64,000 nt of DNA from Pectinophora gossypiella (GCF_024362695.1 NC_065408.1:6758001-6822000), one strand, 5' to 3'; shown: positions 9,186 to 21,546, numbered from the stretch's first letter. The notes: generated by a model from the sequence alone, not told the origin. Numbers and translations: made by a program.

Positions 9186-9648
9186 ACTTGTGTTGTGGTT
9201 TCCAGGATTTGCGTCCGGTTAATGGCAATAAGTTGGCCCTCTTACCTACATAGGCGATTAATATAGCTTACGACGAGTTACAGACAACACAAGCGGCAAC
9301 AAATATTATCATTGTTATATTTTGGTGTCCATATCACTAAATGTTTGCGGGACAATTAATCATATGACAAACTTGCAGTACCTACAACATTTGATACTTT
9401 TAAAAATGAATATTTTTTAAATGCCATCGTAATATTATAAATGGATCGCAACTGATTTCGATGAAAATTGACACAGATCCAGCCTTGCATAAGGCTTTGT
9501 CTACTTTAAATTGTAATAGTTAAACAATGGGTTTTAAAAGGACATTCGTTCCTACGAATTTAAAATAACGGGCGTGCGTTCAAATATATTCCTTTAAAAA
9601 AGATAGTACCTATATATACTTTTGATTGACTATTTTTTTTCTTCTTTT
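9186..9648. other. Unique AT-rich sequence, nothing recognised
   Basis: No gene, RNA or shared repeat seen. Confidence 0.5.
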
Positions 9649-9712
9649 GATTGAGGCGAGGCCTGTGCCCAGCAGTAGGATGTGTATTATGTTGTTTATG
9701 TTTGTGTTACTT
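9649..9712 (+). mobile_element. SINE-2 3' end fragment
   Basis: gattgaggcgaggcctgtgc then cagcagtaggatgtgta, ending in a gttgtttatgtttgtg tail. Confidence 0.75.
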
Positions 9713-10284
9713 AAATACTTTTATATTCATAATATACTCTTAAAAGAAACACCATTCATACGCCACTCACATACAAGAGTAGATTAAAAATAAATACTCC
9801 ACCATACATTTCAGTAACGTAGCTCATCGAATAAATTATGAACGAGTTCCACATACTCTTAATTCCCAAGAATTATCTTGGTTGGCTTGCACACATTATT
9901 CATATAACAAGAATTTTACATGAAGGTAGAATTGGGATTACGGGAAAATGATTCGTTATTTACGGTATTTCGTAAAATGTTTCGTTATTTCGTAAAATGC
10001 ATGGCATACATTTTACATTATATGAAGCTCATTTTTGTAAAACTCATCCCAACAAAAATATTTTCATGTAAAATGTTGCCAAGACGAGATCATATCGATC
10101 GCAATGACAAAAAGTTATCAGATGTCGTGTAGAGCCAAGCTTCTAACTCTACACGCCCTAACTATACAAACACTAAGCTAACATAGTGCTTGCCCGCTTA
10201 GTTGGTACAAGAACTATATAACAGAATGGCATTGAACAGTCAATCTGTATTTGTTACCTTATGCTCATGATGACGGAAGCGAAA
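9713..10284. other. Unique sequence, nothing recognised
   Basis: A short local repetition of cgttatttcgtaaaatg lies at 9950-9998. A 70-codon open frame here has no recognisable domain, and I do not treat it as a gene. Confidence 0.5.
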
Positions 10285-10445
10285 CGGTCAAGCCACGACC
10301 TATATAGACGGCGATACGGCTCACCACCTATCATCACGTTCGTCTAACAGAAAGCTCGGTGACGTGTGGGTACTAACTAGTACTAAGTTCATTTCACGAT
10401 GGATGTACTCTGACTACCGTGAGCTTACGTTATATTATGAGAAAT
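10285..10445 (+). repeat. Interspersed repeat family T, copy 2
   Basis: Shares tatagacggcgatacggctc and gtctaacagaaagctcggtg with the other T copies. It has a tandem ctaactagtactaag duplication inside. Confidence 0.7.
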
Positions 10446-11036
10446 ATAAAAGTGCTTAAGATCATAAGCAACAACCTTGAAGTTTTAATTTTGGCTGATA
10501 CAAATATAATATCAAAATAAATACACGAAACAAGAACACAACGTGCGAGGTTATCGGAAAGTCGCAACAATGATCGAGAACAAGCTTTCGTTTCCATACA
10601 AATTAAGCACAAATAAGTACAAGGGGAAAGTTAGCCGACTCCGACATTTTATCGCGAATCTTCGACAAAGTTTTTACGGTTTGATTTGTTACAAGTCTGG
10701 AACACAGAACCATAGTTGGGTTGAAAAGACAGTTTCTATTTCCATTTCCCCGAATAATCCGTACATAGTCAAATACATTTATTCAGGAACCTTAACAATA
10801 AAGGGCCTTTCGTAGCATTTATTTTATTACAATGTTGTTGTATTGTATATTCCTTTTATGCAAGAAACTATTGATGTATTTTAAATTGAACTTCGTAATA
10901 ACGCGGGAAACATAAATTCAAATGATATTCTTATCTTGGGACATAAATATCATAAATGAATGTCATACGAGTTATATTCTGACGTCTCGTGGCTGTGCTG
11001 ATCGCAATAGAGACTTCAACTTTTGATATTATTTTA
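10446..11036. other. Unique sequence, nothing recognised
   Basis: Open frames of 60-90 codons on both strands show no domain and have composition like the flanks. Confidence 0.5.
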
Positions 11037-11178
11037 AAAGGTCTCAGTGGTTTAGCGGTTAGAGCGTTGATCACTCGATCTGAGGTCGCGGCTCTGAAAT
11101 GGCCTGTTGTCAGGGGGTGAGGTAAATCAAGCTCGCTTCTTTGGTGCGGGGCGGAGAGTTTCCCTATGAGACAGTATT
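11037..11178 (+). mobile_element. SINE-like element with a tRNA-derived head (family CC)
   Basis: The head reads gtctcagtggtttagcggtt agagcg, a good A box, with a weaker B box at ggtcgcggctctga. The following ggggtgaggtaaatcaagct ... ggggcggagagttt matches pieces at 26768 and 29508. A T run follows. Confidence 0.55.
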
Positions 11179-11189
11179 TCAGAATTTAT

Positions 11190-11535
11190 TTTTTTTTAGA
11201 TTAGGCTTATTGTAGATTTGCCGCAAATGGCATTAACTACTTGGCCAGACAAATGGGGAGCGCTGAGGGCTCTCACACATACATAAACCCACGCCTATTT
11301 CCCACCGGGGTAAGCAGAGACTATAGAATTCCATTTGCTTCACCCGGGCTCTCACCCGGTAGAAAATTTAAGACAACGGGCCTGAGGGTGCTCAGTTCAG
11401 CGCAAACCTCGGCTCAGGGCGTCGTTTGAGAGGATAATATTTGAAAGAATTAATCGACCCACGCGGGTCGACAGCGATAAGCGCTGAATGAGGGAAATCG
11501 TTGACCATGCCAGCGGGGTCGGTATCGGGGTTATT
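11190..11535 (-). mobile_element. LINE-a, longest copy in the window
   Basis: The plus strand runs from the T-rich end through gcttattgtagatttgccgc, actacttggccagac and gggagcgctgagg. After a nested insertion (11277-11345) it continues with aagacaacgggcctgagggt and on to gccagcggggtcggtatcgg. A similar long copy is at 28040. No coding part is clear. Confidence 0.75.
11277..11345 (-). mobile_element. LINE-f 3' end nested in LINE-a, with 10-bp TSD
   Basis: gggctctcac stands at 11267-11276 and again at 11346-11355. The 69 bp between them carry the LINE-f end (cctatttcccaccggggtaa gcagag). LINE-f therefore moved after this LINE-a copy was in place. Confidence 0.85.
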
Positions 11536-11804
11536 TCAGAATGTCTATGTACCACATCTAGGTGTATTCGACATCTATGTTCGGTTACGGCTTCACGCTT
11601 CGCAAGTCTACTCGCTCCGCTCCGTTTGAACTCCTTACTTATTTGGTGGATGTTTAAAAAGTTTACGATTACCAAATGGATTTCGCGGGGTGAATACTGA
11701 TACGATTATCGATTTATGATTATCATAACGGTTATAATGTACGTGATATCATAAGAAGTCTTACTTGACTAACACTTCACAATGTATAGCGCAATAGTTG
11801 TTTT
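11536..11804. other. Unique sequence, nothing recognised
   Basis: Includes a short GC-richer part (cttcacgcttcgcaagtcta). No gene seen. Confidence 0.5.
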
Positions 11805-12000
11805 AGATGCCTACATAAACTCAAGCCTATTTCCCACCGGGGTAAGCAAAGGCTATGGAATTCCATTTGCTTCGATCCTGACACACTTATCTTGCTTCAT
11901 ACACGTTCATCAATCGTTTCATACATGCACGCCGTTCAGAGTAGATCGTACTAAACCTTTTCTAAGGACATCTCCAAATTGGTCAATATACGTCCTTCTA
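11805..12000 (-). pseudogene. LINE-f, C-terminal coding tail and 3' end
   Basis: On the minus strand the sequence encodes pieces of a non-LTR element C-terminus (about IDQFGDVLRKGLVRS ... DRSKWNSIAFAYPGGK), broken by stops and frame changes. Other copies at 17385, 22480, 28836, 42511 and 61132 share the same order. The family is known only from its 3' end here. Confidence 0.7.
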
Positions 12001-12043
12001 GGTGTTCGTATGCCAGTCTCACCATCACCCTTCGCCCTTTTTA

Positions 12044-12222
12044 CCCACGACGGAACGGAGCAGGTATATGCGTTTAGGGTGAGAGATGTTTGTGTGTGCG
12101 TTTGTGCAAAGAAATGTTACTAATTATCTTCTAAACTAATAATCCGATTTTGATGCGGTTTTCAATAACGGGTTTGTGTTTGATGAGTTCATGTTATTAG
12201 ACAGGTGTCATGTTTGTAACTC
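12044..12222. mobile_element. MITE family H, copy 3 (one half, inverted)
   Basis: It starts at CCCACGACGG (12044-12053) and runs as the reverse complement of 2965-3135, stopping near acaggtgtcatgtttg. The other half is missing. Confidence 0.75.
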
Positions 12223-12446
12223 ACTAGGGGGCGCCACAATATTAGTGTTTAGAATAAATATTATTCGAAACGCCTCTTCCATTTATAATAGCAATTTATT
12301 TGCAATAGTTTTTATTAGTTAATTGTTTTTGACAGGCGTTTTTTTTTCGGTTCCATTGATTACACGTAATTATAGATAGAGAGATAAGTAAGAACTTTTA
12401 TTTGGTCTACAGGTACACATGCATACAAAAAGTAAAAAGATTCGAA

Positions 12447-12463
12447 TAGAGCGCAGCTCTTAA

Positions 12464-12498
<35 letters not shown>
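12447..12498 (+). mobile_element. LINE-g 3' end with a GA-repeat tail
   Basis: agagcgcagctcttaaatag then a run of about 16 GA units. The same join of agagcgcagctcttaaatag to GAGA occurs at 60187-60217, so the GA run is the element's tail, not an independent microsatellite. Confidence 0.7.
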
Positions 12499-12502
<4 letters not shown>

Positions 12503-12716
12503 ACGAAAGATTTTTTTACAGCAATATTAATCATAGTAAACAAGAGCTCGTAAACAATGACTCGACTCCAAAATCTAGAACACAGACGGACTGTAGCTTG
12601 TCTGTCGGGTTTTTTATAGGATACACTTCGGTGTGTGTGCACAGGAACTTCTCAAGTTAATTCCACACACTCCATTTCATCTACGCACAACTAGATTTGT
12701 CATTTCATCCTTATGT

Positions 12717-13310
12717 GGTGGATATATCGCAGTCGGATTGTATAATCCGCTGTATTACATTACGGCTAGCTATTTTCAAAAACAGGGCCGTTTTTTATTT
12801 AATGCGGCGGTTCAACGATTAGCCGTATTGTCATTGCAATACGTTCTCCAATAAAGCTGTCCACGTTTAGCCGCATTGTACTACTACTTAAATTGTAGGG
12901 TCACCATAATATATTTTTTTCTAATTGCACTTGAAAATTGTTCTTAAATTCACTATTTACCGACATATTTAACACGTTTCCTTTATTCCATTCAGTTGTA
13001 ACTTCGCTATTTAATAACACACTTTCTGCATCTAACGCCATTGTTGTTGTTATGACAGGCAGCACCATGAGTGTTAAGAATCGGAACTAAAAACTGTCAA
13101 AGAGGCGGCTAATCCCTCGCCTTATTACATTACGGCTAGCATGTTGAACGACGTATGGCGACGAATACGTTTCGGCGGTTTTTTACTTAGCCGCATTCAA
13201 TACAGCTAATAGTTGAACCGCCGCATTACAAAACGGCCCTGTTTTTGAAAACAGCTAGCCGTAATGTAATACAGAGGATTATACAATCCGACTGCGACAG
13301 ATATACCACC
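12717..13310. mobile_element. Foldback element with about 110-bp terminal inverted repeats
   Basis: 12717-12827 and 13200-13310 are inverted copies with few mismatches. Landmarks are GGTGG, cgcagtcggattgtataatc, gtattacattacggctagct, acagggccgtttt and gcggcggttcaac. The middle holds extra copies of ttagccgcattgt and attacattacggctagcatg. It is non-coding and found once in the window. Confidence 0.8.
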
Positions 13311-16300
13311 AATCCGCACTAAACGTTTCCTTTTTGATGTGAACTGAGAAGGACTGGCGTCTGCCGTCGTCTGTTTTTTCAACTCGTTATAATCTGGGAG
13401 TCTTCAAGGCTAGCGTGAATAGGCATTTGCTAGGCAAGCGTGATCCACCCTAGGCCACATCGTCACTTACACGACACGTCACTTAAACACTACTTCGATC
13501 GCCAAAAGATCGTTAATGACCTGGGACAAAATGGGATTTTAAGCACTCATCTTCTTAACCTACCAAAGAAAAAAGTATAACAATAGCACAAAGCGGAGAT
13601 AGATATATTGTATCATTATACATTCTGGAATTATAAAAATAAAACGAGAAAAGACTTAGAGTTTATTATAAATTCATTTGAAACCTTTGTAGTCTTGTTT
13701 TATCTGCGAATCAACTCCATTTCTTTACACAAAAAAGGATTTTATCAAAGGGTTTTTTTTAACGAATCTCTCTGTAAATTAGGAGAAGTAATTTGGAATA
13801 ATATTGAGCTTATCCAATCCGTTGGACTAGGGTTTGTAATGTCATTAGGAGTACAATGGACCCCCGGGCCTTAAATGATCCGTGTCCGAAACTCGACGAT
13901 TAGAGCTCGGCAGCTCTAACCGAATAACCGTTTTCTTCGGTATTTGAAACAATTTTAATCCTACAATAACCGGTTTACCTGCGAAAGTAGTCTAGTATTA
14001 CGTTGGAAATTTTGCGTAGCATTCATACTAGCATATCATTTTAAAACTACATATAATTTTTCACTATTGTCTGCAAGTTAAATCTACTTTTCACTTAGCA
14101 GGAGCTATTTGCTAAAAACTCCTTTCTTTTTAGTAAATAACTGTAGCTCCTGATATAAATTAATATCAAATATATAATATTATCAAACATAGGAGTGGTG
14201 ACGTCAAAGATGCGAACGATTAATTAACTACCTAATACTATTTCTGTACTTCAAATGGCTTACGACTTTTTTTGTAATTTATTTTGATTTATTTTTATTT
14301 ATTTTCTAATAGTGATTATAGTACCGTGTATAAAATAGCTAACAGTTTATATAGTATATGTCAATACAACTGATATCACTGATTACCTAAACTGTTACTT
14401 TACTACGTAAGTTGTGTTATTGTTCCCATACAATAATACGTATATGCAGCCTGCTTCTAAACATGTTGATTCGATAAAGAAATACCACTACACTGCAAGC
14501 TCATTATTATATACCGGTAAGAATAACCGGTGAAATCAAACAGATACAACTCTATTCAAAAATCAATTTAAATACTTTTAAATTATCTAAAAGCAAGTAA
14601 CACGCGGCAAATGGGTTGATGTACCAAGTACTTGTTTATATGAAGGTATTTGTATTAAATTGAATAAAACATGTTTCTACTCACAAAATATAGAGAGAAA
14701 TGCTCCAGGGCACGGCAAGCAAGAGCGTGCGTAGTCAATTCAGATAATTATTATGTACGTTGAAACATAAAGTAAATTATTATTTCCTTTTCAAAGATAT
14801 TACTAAGGAACCTAATTAAGGGAAAACGTGTTTAGATTTTACGGATATTGTACATATCGTTTTGTTTTATATTTAGTGATGAGAATGATGAATGGTTTTT
14901 CTAAAATACTGCTTTTTATGTAACTTTATTAGTCATCAAGCTAATCAAAAAGGTATTAGTGCAAAGCTGGAAATTAGTTGTAGAGGTAAGTACTTGATAT
15001 TATGTTGTATTATATTTAATAATTATGTATAGAAACAAGCAAAAATAACGTATAATAAGCTCACGACTATCTATAAGCTATCCTAAAGAGGTAGTCAGAG
15101 GTACATTCAGCGCAAGTTGAGTAAGTACCTCACCTAGTTTTCTGACAAGCAAATAAGTAAGCGATATTGTATATCTTCAAAAATGGAATGCGTAGATAAT
15201 AAAAATGAACCGACATAAAAATAAGTACGAAATCTGCACTCGGGTACGTAAATAGCGTAATCCACGAAGTGCGGTTAGCGGTATGATACCGCGCTCGCAG
15301 CGCAACGGGCTATTGTACACGGCTTATTGTGTCTGGGGATTGCTTTCCGAGGGAGAAAGCGAGGAATCGATTTAAAATTTCCTCCAAAGAACCCAACAAT
15401 GCTTCCTAATACGCGGATTTGAGATTCGTACATGGGTGCCTTTAATTAACCAGTCGAAACCGGTTTTCAGTTATCGGCAGATTTCTTTCGTGGGTGTGAT
15501 TTTTGGTTGGTGTAATTCTTATGATGTTGATTTTTGATATGAAATTGTTATTGTACTGTGTGAAATCTATACATAATTATGTACTTAGTAACTAATCTGT
15601 TTATTGCGTGTCTCTATACACTTTTATAGGCTTTATTTCCTACAAAATATGTGCCCACGAATAAAGAAACAAGCGATGAACACGTGTTTAAGTGTAGGTT
15701 TAAGTACTTGAGAGCCAAGCAAAGTTCAATCATAAGAAGCATAAGTATAAAGGAAAAAAGTGTATTTTTTTCTTAAGTAGGTAGTACCCCACGTGTAATT
15801 ATATGGTAAAAAACATTCAAAGTAAATCGAATCATTGCAATTTTGAAATAAGCTTTTACTCTGCCTCAAAGTTATGAAGATACAAAACATCCTAAAACAA
15901 ATATAATAACAATAGTGTTGTTGTAAAGGGAAACATACACTAGACTAGACATAAAGTTTAGTGTTAAGACAACATAAACCCTCATAACAACGCCCCATAT
16001 ATTCACAATTTCATATTCATTGACCGTAAAAATATTTCCTATTTTGCGAGATTGAATTTGCTGTAACATTGTTTGTAGGCGTTCTTTGCAGGTGGAACCG
16101 ATAGATTTTTCTTTGGTACGAATATAGAATATTAATCTTTGTTACAAACTCGATAGATTACAAAATATTTTTCTAATACGAATAGTGGATACCAGGATGC
16201 TACCTAGAATTGCTCGTTGCTTCTCCTGGGCGGAGTCATAACAACATAATAATTGTGCACCGACTTTCTCGCATCTAGCGAATGATAAATTAATTATGTA

Positions 16301-16474
16301 CGTAAATGAAAGTAACTTATAAACTCAGCAAAGCAAGATCATTATATTAGAATAGTTATGTGCATGGATTTGTGATCAATCAATATTTTTTCTTACTGTC
16401 TATTAAAAAAGGTTTCAGTGAAATGGACGTAGTTTAATTTTAAAGATACAATATTTAGTTAGTCTATCAACTGG
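13311..16474. other. Long unique region
   Basis: No gene or recognised repeat in about 3.1 kb, apart from a possible family T tail fragment at 15079-15115 (gtagtcagaggtacattc). An 88-codon frame at 13608-13874 lacks any domain. A GC-richer patch (about 15240-15480, ggtatgataccgcgctcgca) could be regulatory. A hairpin-like caggagcta ... tagctcctg lies at 14099-14152. Confidence 0.45.
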
Positions 16475-16595
16475 GCACCCTCAGGCCTGTTGGCTTAAAT
16501 TTTATACCAGATGAGCGCCCTCAGCACTCCCCTTTTGTCTGGCCAAGTAGTTAATGCCATTTGCGGCAAATCTACGATACGTTTAGTCAAAAATA
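16475..16595 (+). mobile_element. LINE-a 3' fragment
   Basis: Reads gggcaccctcaggcctgttg ... cagatgagcgccctcagc ... ggccaagtagttaatgccat ttgcggcaaatctacgata. Confidence 0.75.
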
Positions 16596-16659
16596 GTTGA
16601 TCTATCTCTAAAAAGAATTATCAAATTCAACAACTGTATTCACCTACCCAAAATACAAC

Positions 16660-16800
16660 GTGCCTACACGACCACGGCTATCACCTAAACATCACTATTC
16701 AGAAGAATTTCTGAGAAATATACCAATTTCCTTGTTTCATACTTTTTAGAGCGTATTTTCTCCGTAGTCAGGTTTTAGAATTTACACTTATATTTTTTCG
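16660..16800. repeat. Interspersed repeat family W, copy 1
   Basis: cacgaccacggctatcacc ... tttccttgtttcatactttt agagcg is shared with 60283-60412. Class unknown. Confidence 0.65.
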
Positions 16801-17139
16801 ACATGTAAAATTTTTTACAAGGTCTGAAGTTTGATAACTAATAATGTGCCAACTGTTACAATATGGACGTTAGGTACACTTACTAGAGATAAAATATAAG
16901 TACTTGTGACTAAATATGAAGTGCCTACACTGTTTGATATCAAATAACCTTTATAAGTAGCACCCATGTACCAGTTCCACAATAAAGAAGATATCACTGA
17001 GCTTGGTTCTTCGTTTAACTTTACATTTGTTGTGTTTGTATATATTTTATGTACCTAAGTATAATATGTTTATGGATTCTGTCACACTGCTTATATGCAA
17101 ACCTGCCCTATAAATTGTGGAAGGCCATCGCTAAGGACA
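16801..17139. other. Unique sequence, nothing recognised
   Basis: AT-rich with no conserved frame or repeat. Confidence 0.5.
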
Positions 17140-17310
17140 TAAACAATGTGACGAGTCATTTTTGCGCGGCTAAGTTTCTAACCAATATAGACGGCGATTC
17201 GAGCACAGCTCACCGCCCATTACATTGGTCAAATAGAAAGCACGGTGAAGCGTGTTACTCAGTTCATCTTGATGTGCCTCTATCTAGCCCAACTGAGAAT
17301 ATGAGCTGTT
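17140..17310 (+). repeat. Interspersed repeat family T, copy 3
   Basis: aatatagacggcgattcgag ... attggtcaaatagaaagcac matches the T core with moderate divergence. Confidence 0.65.
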
Positions 17311-17384
17311 TTAACTTTCTATGACGGTTTGGGTTTTGTCTGTTATTTTGTACGTAACTAAAATAAAAATGTGACGAAGAAATA

Positions 17385-17535
17385 CATACATAAGTACATG
17401 AACCCACGCCTATTTCCCGCCGTGGTAAGGAAACTGAGGGATTCAATTTGCTTCGATCCTGATATACCTCTCTTGCTTGCTTGCTCCACATTCATCAATC
17501 GTTTCATATACGCAAGCTGATGGTAAAATAAATGG
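17385..17535 (-). pseudogene. LINE-f 3' tail
   Basis: The minus strand carries the degraded C-terminal DRSK...NPSVSLPRREIG-type tail. The plus strand shows cctatttcccgccgtggtaa and cttcgatcctgata as in other LINE-f copies. Confidence 0.65.
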
Positions 17536-18242
17536 TATACTTCTTTCCAACGATGGGATAATATAACCGCAATATCATCTGATAGTAATGAAAAATGCCT
17601 ATACACTTTTAAGTAAAACTTATGTAAGTTGTTCTGGGTAGTCACAAAGCCACGTCGGAGGCCTTCGGATGGCTTGAACATTATTTACTGACCTCTACCA
17701 AACTGGAGTGAAACTGCATGGTGAAGTATGCTTCATAACCACAGATCATAGAAACAAGTAAATTACACGAGTCCGTGTGAAAAGGCCGCACCAAGACATT
17801 TGTAGTTGGATACAAACGATTGATCCGCAGTTCGTTGCGTAGTAACAGATACGTTAGTTCTGATTGCGCGATACCAAAGAAGCAATGTTTCGTTTCGTGC
17901 ATATTACTGTCCCACCGGCTATGCTCCCACGTCATTTCTCTATAATAATAACTCTGTATCAACGGATACATCCTCCGATCGATGAAGGCCTGTGGCTCAC
18001 GATAGATTGTACATGGACTGTGAGTGCAGTATGTCGCCTAAGTTTACCTAATCTCACAAATCATTAAGCTCCATGCATTCTCATATAGCACAAAGTGCCG
18101 AGATCAATTACTGTAAATCGTGTGTCTATCTATCGAATGCTGTTATTACTGTTGTATTACAATAGGCATTGCTTTACACCTGTCTGTCTCTAGTTAGGAA
18201 TGATTAATTCTATAGTATAGTATATTAGGAGGTTTGATATCT
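17536..18242. other. Unique sequence, nothing recognised
   Basis: Open frames up to 107 codons on the minus strand overlap LINE-f or lack domains. No gene seen. Confidence 0.45.
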
Positions 18243-18370
18243 TAAGTACAATTTTCACTAACATGTTTTGGCTTGGCCGTTATAGAGGGCGATATGGCTC
18301 ACGCGTGTGGCGCGTGGGTACTTGTGATGACTGTACCCCCGACTAGCCTAATTGGGAAAGTAGGCGTTTA
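18243..18370 (+). repeat. Interspersed repeat family T, copy 4
   Basis: Diverged T core: cgttatagagggcgatatgg ... gactagcctaattggg. Confidence 0.6.
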
Positions 18371-18673
18371 AGAATCAATTCTACCTATAGTTGTCAAGTT
18401 CTTCCTGATAATAGCACAGAAGAATTGATTTAAATCGTCATTTCCCGTGCATTTTTAAAAAATATTTCTTATCCAGGCAATCGTACGAACACCACAAGAA
18501 TGAAATGAACATCTGTCGAACAGTATTTTCAATCGATTTATTTATATACTTATTTCTGGAAAACTACATAAAATGAAATGCAGTTTTTACCTATACATTT
18601 TTAGGTGTTTTAAATGACCTATCATCATCATTCGTGCATAAGAGAAACGATACCATGAAATAAATAGTGGCAT

Positions 18674-18801
18674 CTTCTTCTTCTATCGTGTGGGTTGTGA
18701 GGTGGACTACCAACCCCATCAACCCTGGTGTCAGGGTTACTATTGAACCGCCAACGACCCCTGACATGGCTCAATTATGGCTCATGATTCGATAGAAGAG
18801 G
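18674..18801 (-). mobile_element. SINE-1, 5'-truncated, with 11-bp TSD
   Basis: Only the 3' third of SINE-1 is present. aatagtggcat flanks it at 18663-18673 and 18802-18812. Confidence 0.85.
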
Positions 18802-18812
18802 AATAGTGGCAT

Positions 18813-19284
18813 GTCACCAGCCTATCGCCTGTGCTACGTACCACCTTATACCTTATACATGTACTGTTAATACCTATTATGTATTCTGATAGTACAGAGA
18901 TAATTTCTGGTCTATAACAATAGGTCATCCAGGTGCTATATTATGTATAATATAGGCTCCGCTTAGTTCCCAACCTTCATATTAGTCTCTGTGCGCTTTC
19001 AATTATCACAGACGAAGATAAAATACTAGAAGTGATGACGAAAATAATACAGCACTCGTATGTCAAATACCTACGAGAAATGTTGCAAAAGCCTTTTTAT
19101 AATAAAATACTAGACAGTATTTTGAATTTGTCAGAAAATAAATTTAAAGATCATGTGAAGCTTACTTTATGTAAAAAGCTATTATAAGATTAATGATTAC
19201 CTAAATGATAAAAATGCCTAGTATTAAAAAATGTGTTTCTCTAGTTGTTAAATAACTTGTAATGTATACCTACATTGATTTAAA
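18813..19284. other. Unique sequence, nothing recognised
   Basis: AT-rich with local inverted motifs (gctatattatgtataatata). No gene. Confidence 0.5.
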
Positions 19285-19412
19285 AGACGTGTTGCTGTTG
19301 CAGTTTCTTGTCGTTTCTTTTCCTCAGCCATAACACCTTGATTCAAAAATGTTAAATTGACCTTCAACAAGTTTATCTATGACAATTACGTTGAATAAAT
19401 GATTCTGATTCC
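19285..19412 (+). mobile_element. LINE 3' end, family not repeated here
   Basis: gttgctgttgcagtttcttg ... cttcaacaagtttatctatg acaattacgttgaataaatg: an AATAAA signal and a gattctgattcc tail fit a non-LTR 3' end. Confidence 0.5.
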
Positions 19413-20097
19413 TTCTTCAGTATTGTTCCAGGAATATAAAACTCACATTTTAAGACTGCCGAGGTCAACGTCAGAAAGAATTGGGAAAGTGATTCTAATA
19501 AGTTGAGCTGAGAATGTTAAACATTAATTCCCGTATGCAGTCTACATACCGCGCGTAACACAATTACGAACTAACGTATTGCATCGCGCATGCTACGAAT
19601 ACTAGAAAGTTAAAAAAAATACATTAGAAAATACTATCTTAGTAACAATGTGTCTAAAATTAATTCGTCAATCGTCACGTCAGGCCGTCTTTAATAATTA
19701 GCATGGTTAATATATTTTCCTGAAAACACCACGTTGATATTATTATTTTTCTAAATGTAACACTTCTAGTGAATTCCTCCAAAGAGCCGAGTATGAAATG
19801 TCCATTGTAGTTAGATGCTTGATTATATCGTCCAATAGACGATAATTATCGTGCCGGCGTACATACGACAGAGGCCCTCTGGCACTAATCACATGTATCT
19901 AATTAAAATATCCATGCACGAGATGTAAAGTTTACTATATATAGCTCTAGGACTATAGGGTCGTGTACTAGGTTGAAGATAAATTATAAAATTCTGATTA
20001 CTAAATAAAAACAGATCTAGAACTAACGAAAAACATTTTCTTTTTTCTATAAGACTTATTTATGAATATTATTAATCAAGAAAAACAATACAATAAC
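19413..20097. other. Unique sequence, nothing recognised
   Basis: No gene, RNA or shared repeat seen. Confidence 0.5.
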
Positions 20098-20212
20098 AGT
20101 GGAGTGGAGTGTGTGTGTGGAGTGAGGTGAGCTCGCTCCATCTTAGGCGTCGTCAATGCCTTCGGGCAAGTCTGGAGCCAAGAGTAAACCCATCAAATGT
20201 AAGAAAAAAAAT
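20098..20212 (+). repeat. Possible retroposon fragment
   Basis: gagctcgctccatcttaggc gtcgtcaatgccttcgggca is GC-richer than the flanks and looks like a dispersed lepidopteran repeat from memory. There is no second copy in the window. Confidence 0.35.
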
Positions 20213-21431
20213 AAGTCCGACATTTTATCACGTTTTTCTATGAAGTCACAATGTGCTATTTCGTACAAAACCCACAGTAATTTTGTGTTTTGACGTTTAG
20301 TAAAAAGTAACTGATTTGTATAGTTGGAAACTAGCCTATTTGTCTAAGATACATTGTATCATATACCTATATAGGAGCCATTCGTTACAGTCGACACAGG
20401 GGAAGTTTCAGAACAGCGTACTCCTTACTTGCATCGTACATCAAATTTGGTGGTCACTCGACAAGGTCTGTTCCTTGGCATGTTAATGGAAATTGACAAT
20501 AAGTCGCTTGAACCATAGATATAGAGTAAGTTAGAGGGAGACGACAGGTCATATATACCCACAAACGATTATAGGCAGACAAGTCTATGGCATAAGTTGT
20601 AGTCGACGATAAACAGCATGGAAAATAAGGTAATTAGAGACGCGTGGTGTATCCGAATGCTTTTGTTACGATTTCTGGCGATGCTCATTCCAGCAGAAAA
20701 GAATTACTCTACGAGGAGTCAGATATGAAATCACTGGTGCCTTTAGATTTTAACACGATGGTAAATGGCCGCCTCAATCACGTAGAATTACAAAACAAAC
20801 ACGCTTCTCTACACGCTGTAGACATGCCAATCTTGCGCTCACTACCATATACCAATTACTATCACTTCGACTTTGAACATTGTCTGTCTTTGTCTGTCGT
20901 CAAAGTTTCTGTCAACAGAAGACTTCATTCCCTAATGGTGACCTACAGTGTGTGCCGTCACATGCTGATGTGGCGTCACACAGGCCCATTGAGCCGCCGC
21001 AATCCCTGTTGTCTGGCCGATTGATTACAATTCCAATTTACCCTATACAACGTCGTAATAGTCGAACGTATGTAATTAAATACGGCTTAAGAGGATTATA
21101 TTACATAGCTGGTCTGTCGATCCGCACATACAATTAAGTTTGTATCGCACGGTTTCCAAATGATAACACGCATTTTAGCGGACGATGATGTTGATATTGT
21201 TATTGCTGAGCTCATTAATTTTGGCGTGCAGTGGTTTTATAATTTACACTAATAACATTTTATAGCATATAGATGAATATGTACCTTATTTTTATTGTAT
21301 AAAATGTTTTATTTATGAAAGAAAACAACCAAATATTTAACAAATTGTATAATAAGACAGAGTGACCAGTAGGGCGCGAGGGTTGTCTGAAAAGATGACG
21401 ATGACGATTAAAAAACACACTTGAGATCAAT
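20213..21431. other. Unique sequence, nothing recognised
   Basis: A 126-codon frame (20644-21024) shows no domain or codon signal. Treated as chance. Confidence 0.45.
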
Positions 21432-21546
21432 TTAACCCTTTCACGGACAGAGACCATGGGTCATTGATGGTTCATAATAAGTAGTATGAGATTATGACAA
21501 CTTGGAATCGGAACGTCAGTAGACGTTCTGTCCTTGAAGATGTTAA
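21432..21546. mobile_element. piggyBac-like MITE family N, copy 2
   Basis: TTAA at 21432-21435, ccctttcacggacagagacc inside, ttctgtccttgaag near the right end, TTAA at 21543-21546. It is close in sequence to 6201-6308 along its whole length. Confidence 0.75.

Noticed and set aside
12466..12498. Independent GA microsatellite
   Set aside because: The same junction with agagcgcagctcttaaatag at 60 kb shows it is a LINE-g tail.
13608..13874. 88-codon open frame
   Set aside because: Low-complexity, no recognisable motif and no neighbouring exon signals.
17358..17681. 107-codon minus-strand frame
   Set aside because: Its end overlaps the LINE-f tail and the rest shows no domain.
20644..21024. 126-codon open frame
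   Set aside because: No domain, no start context and no repeat or codon support; treated as chance in unique DNA.
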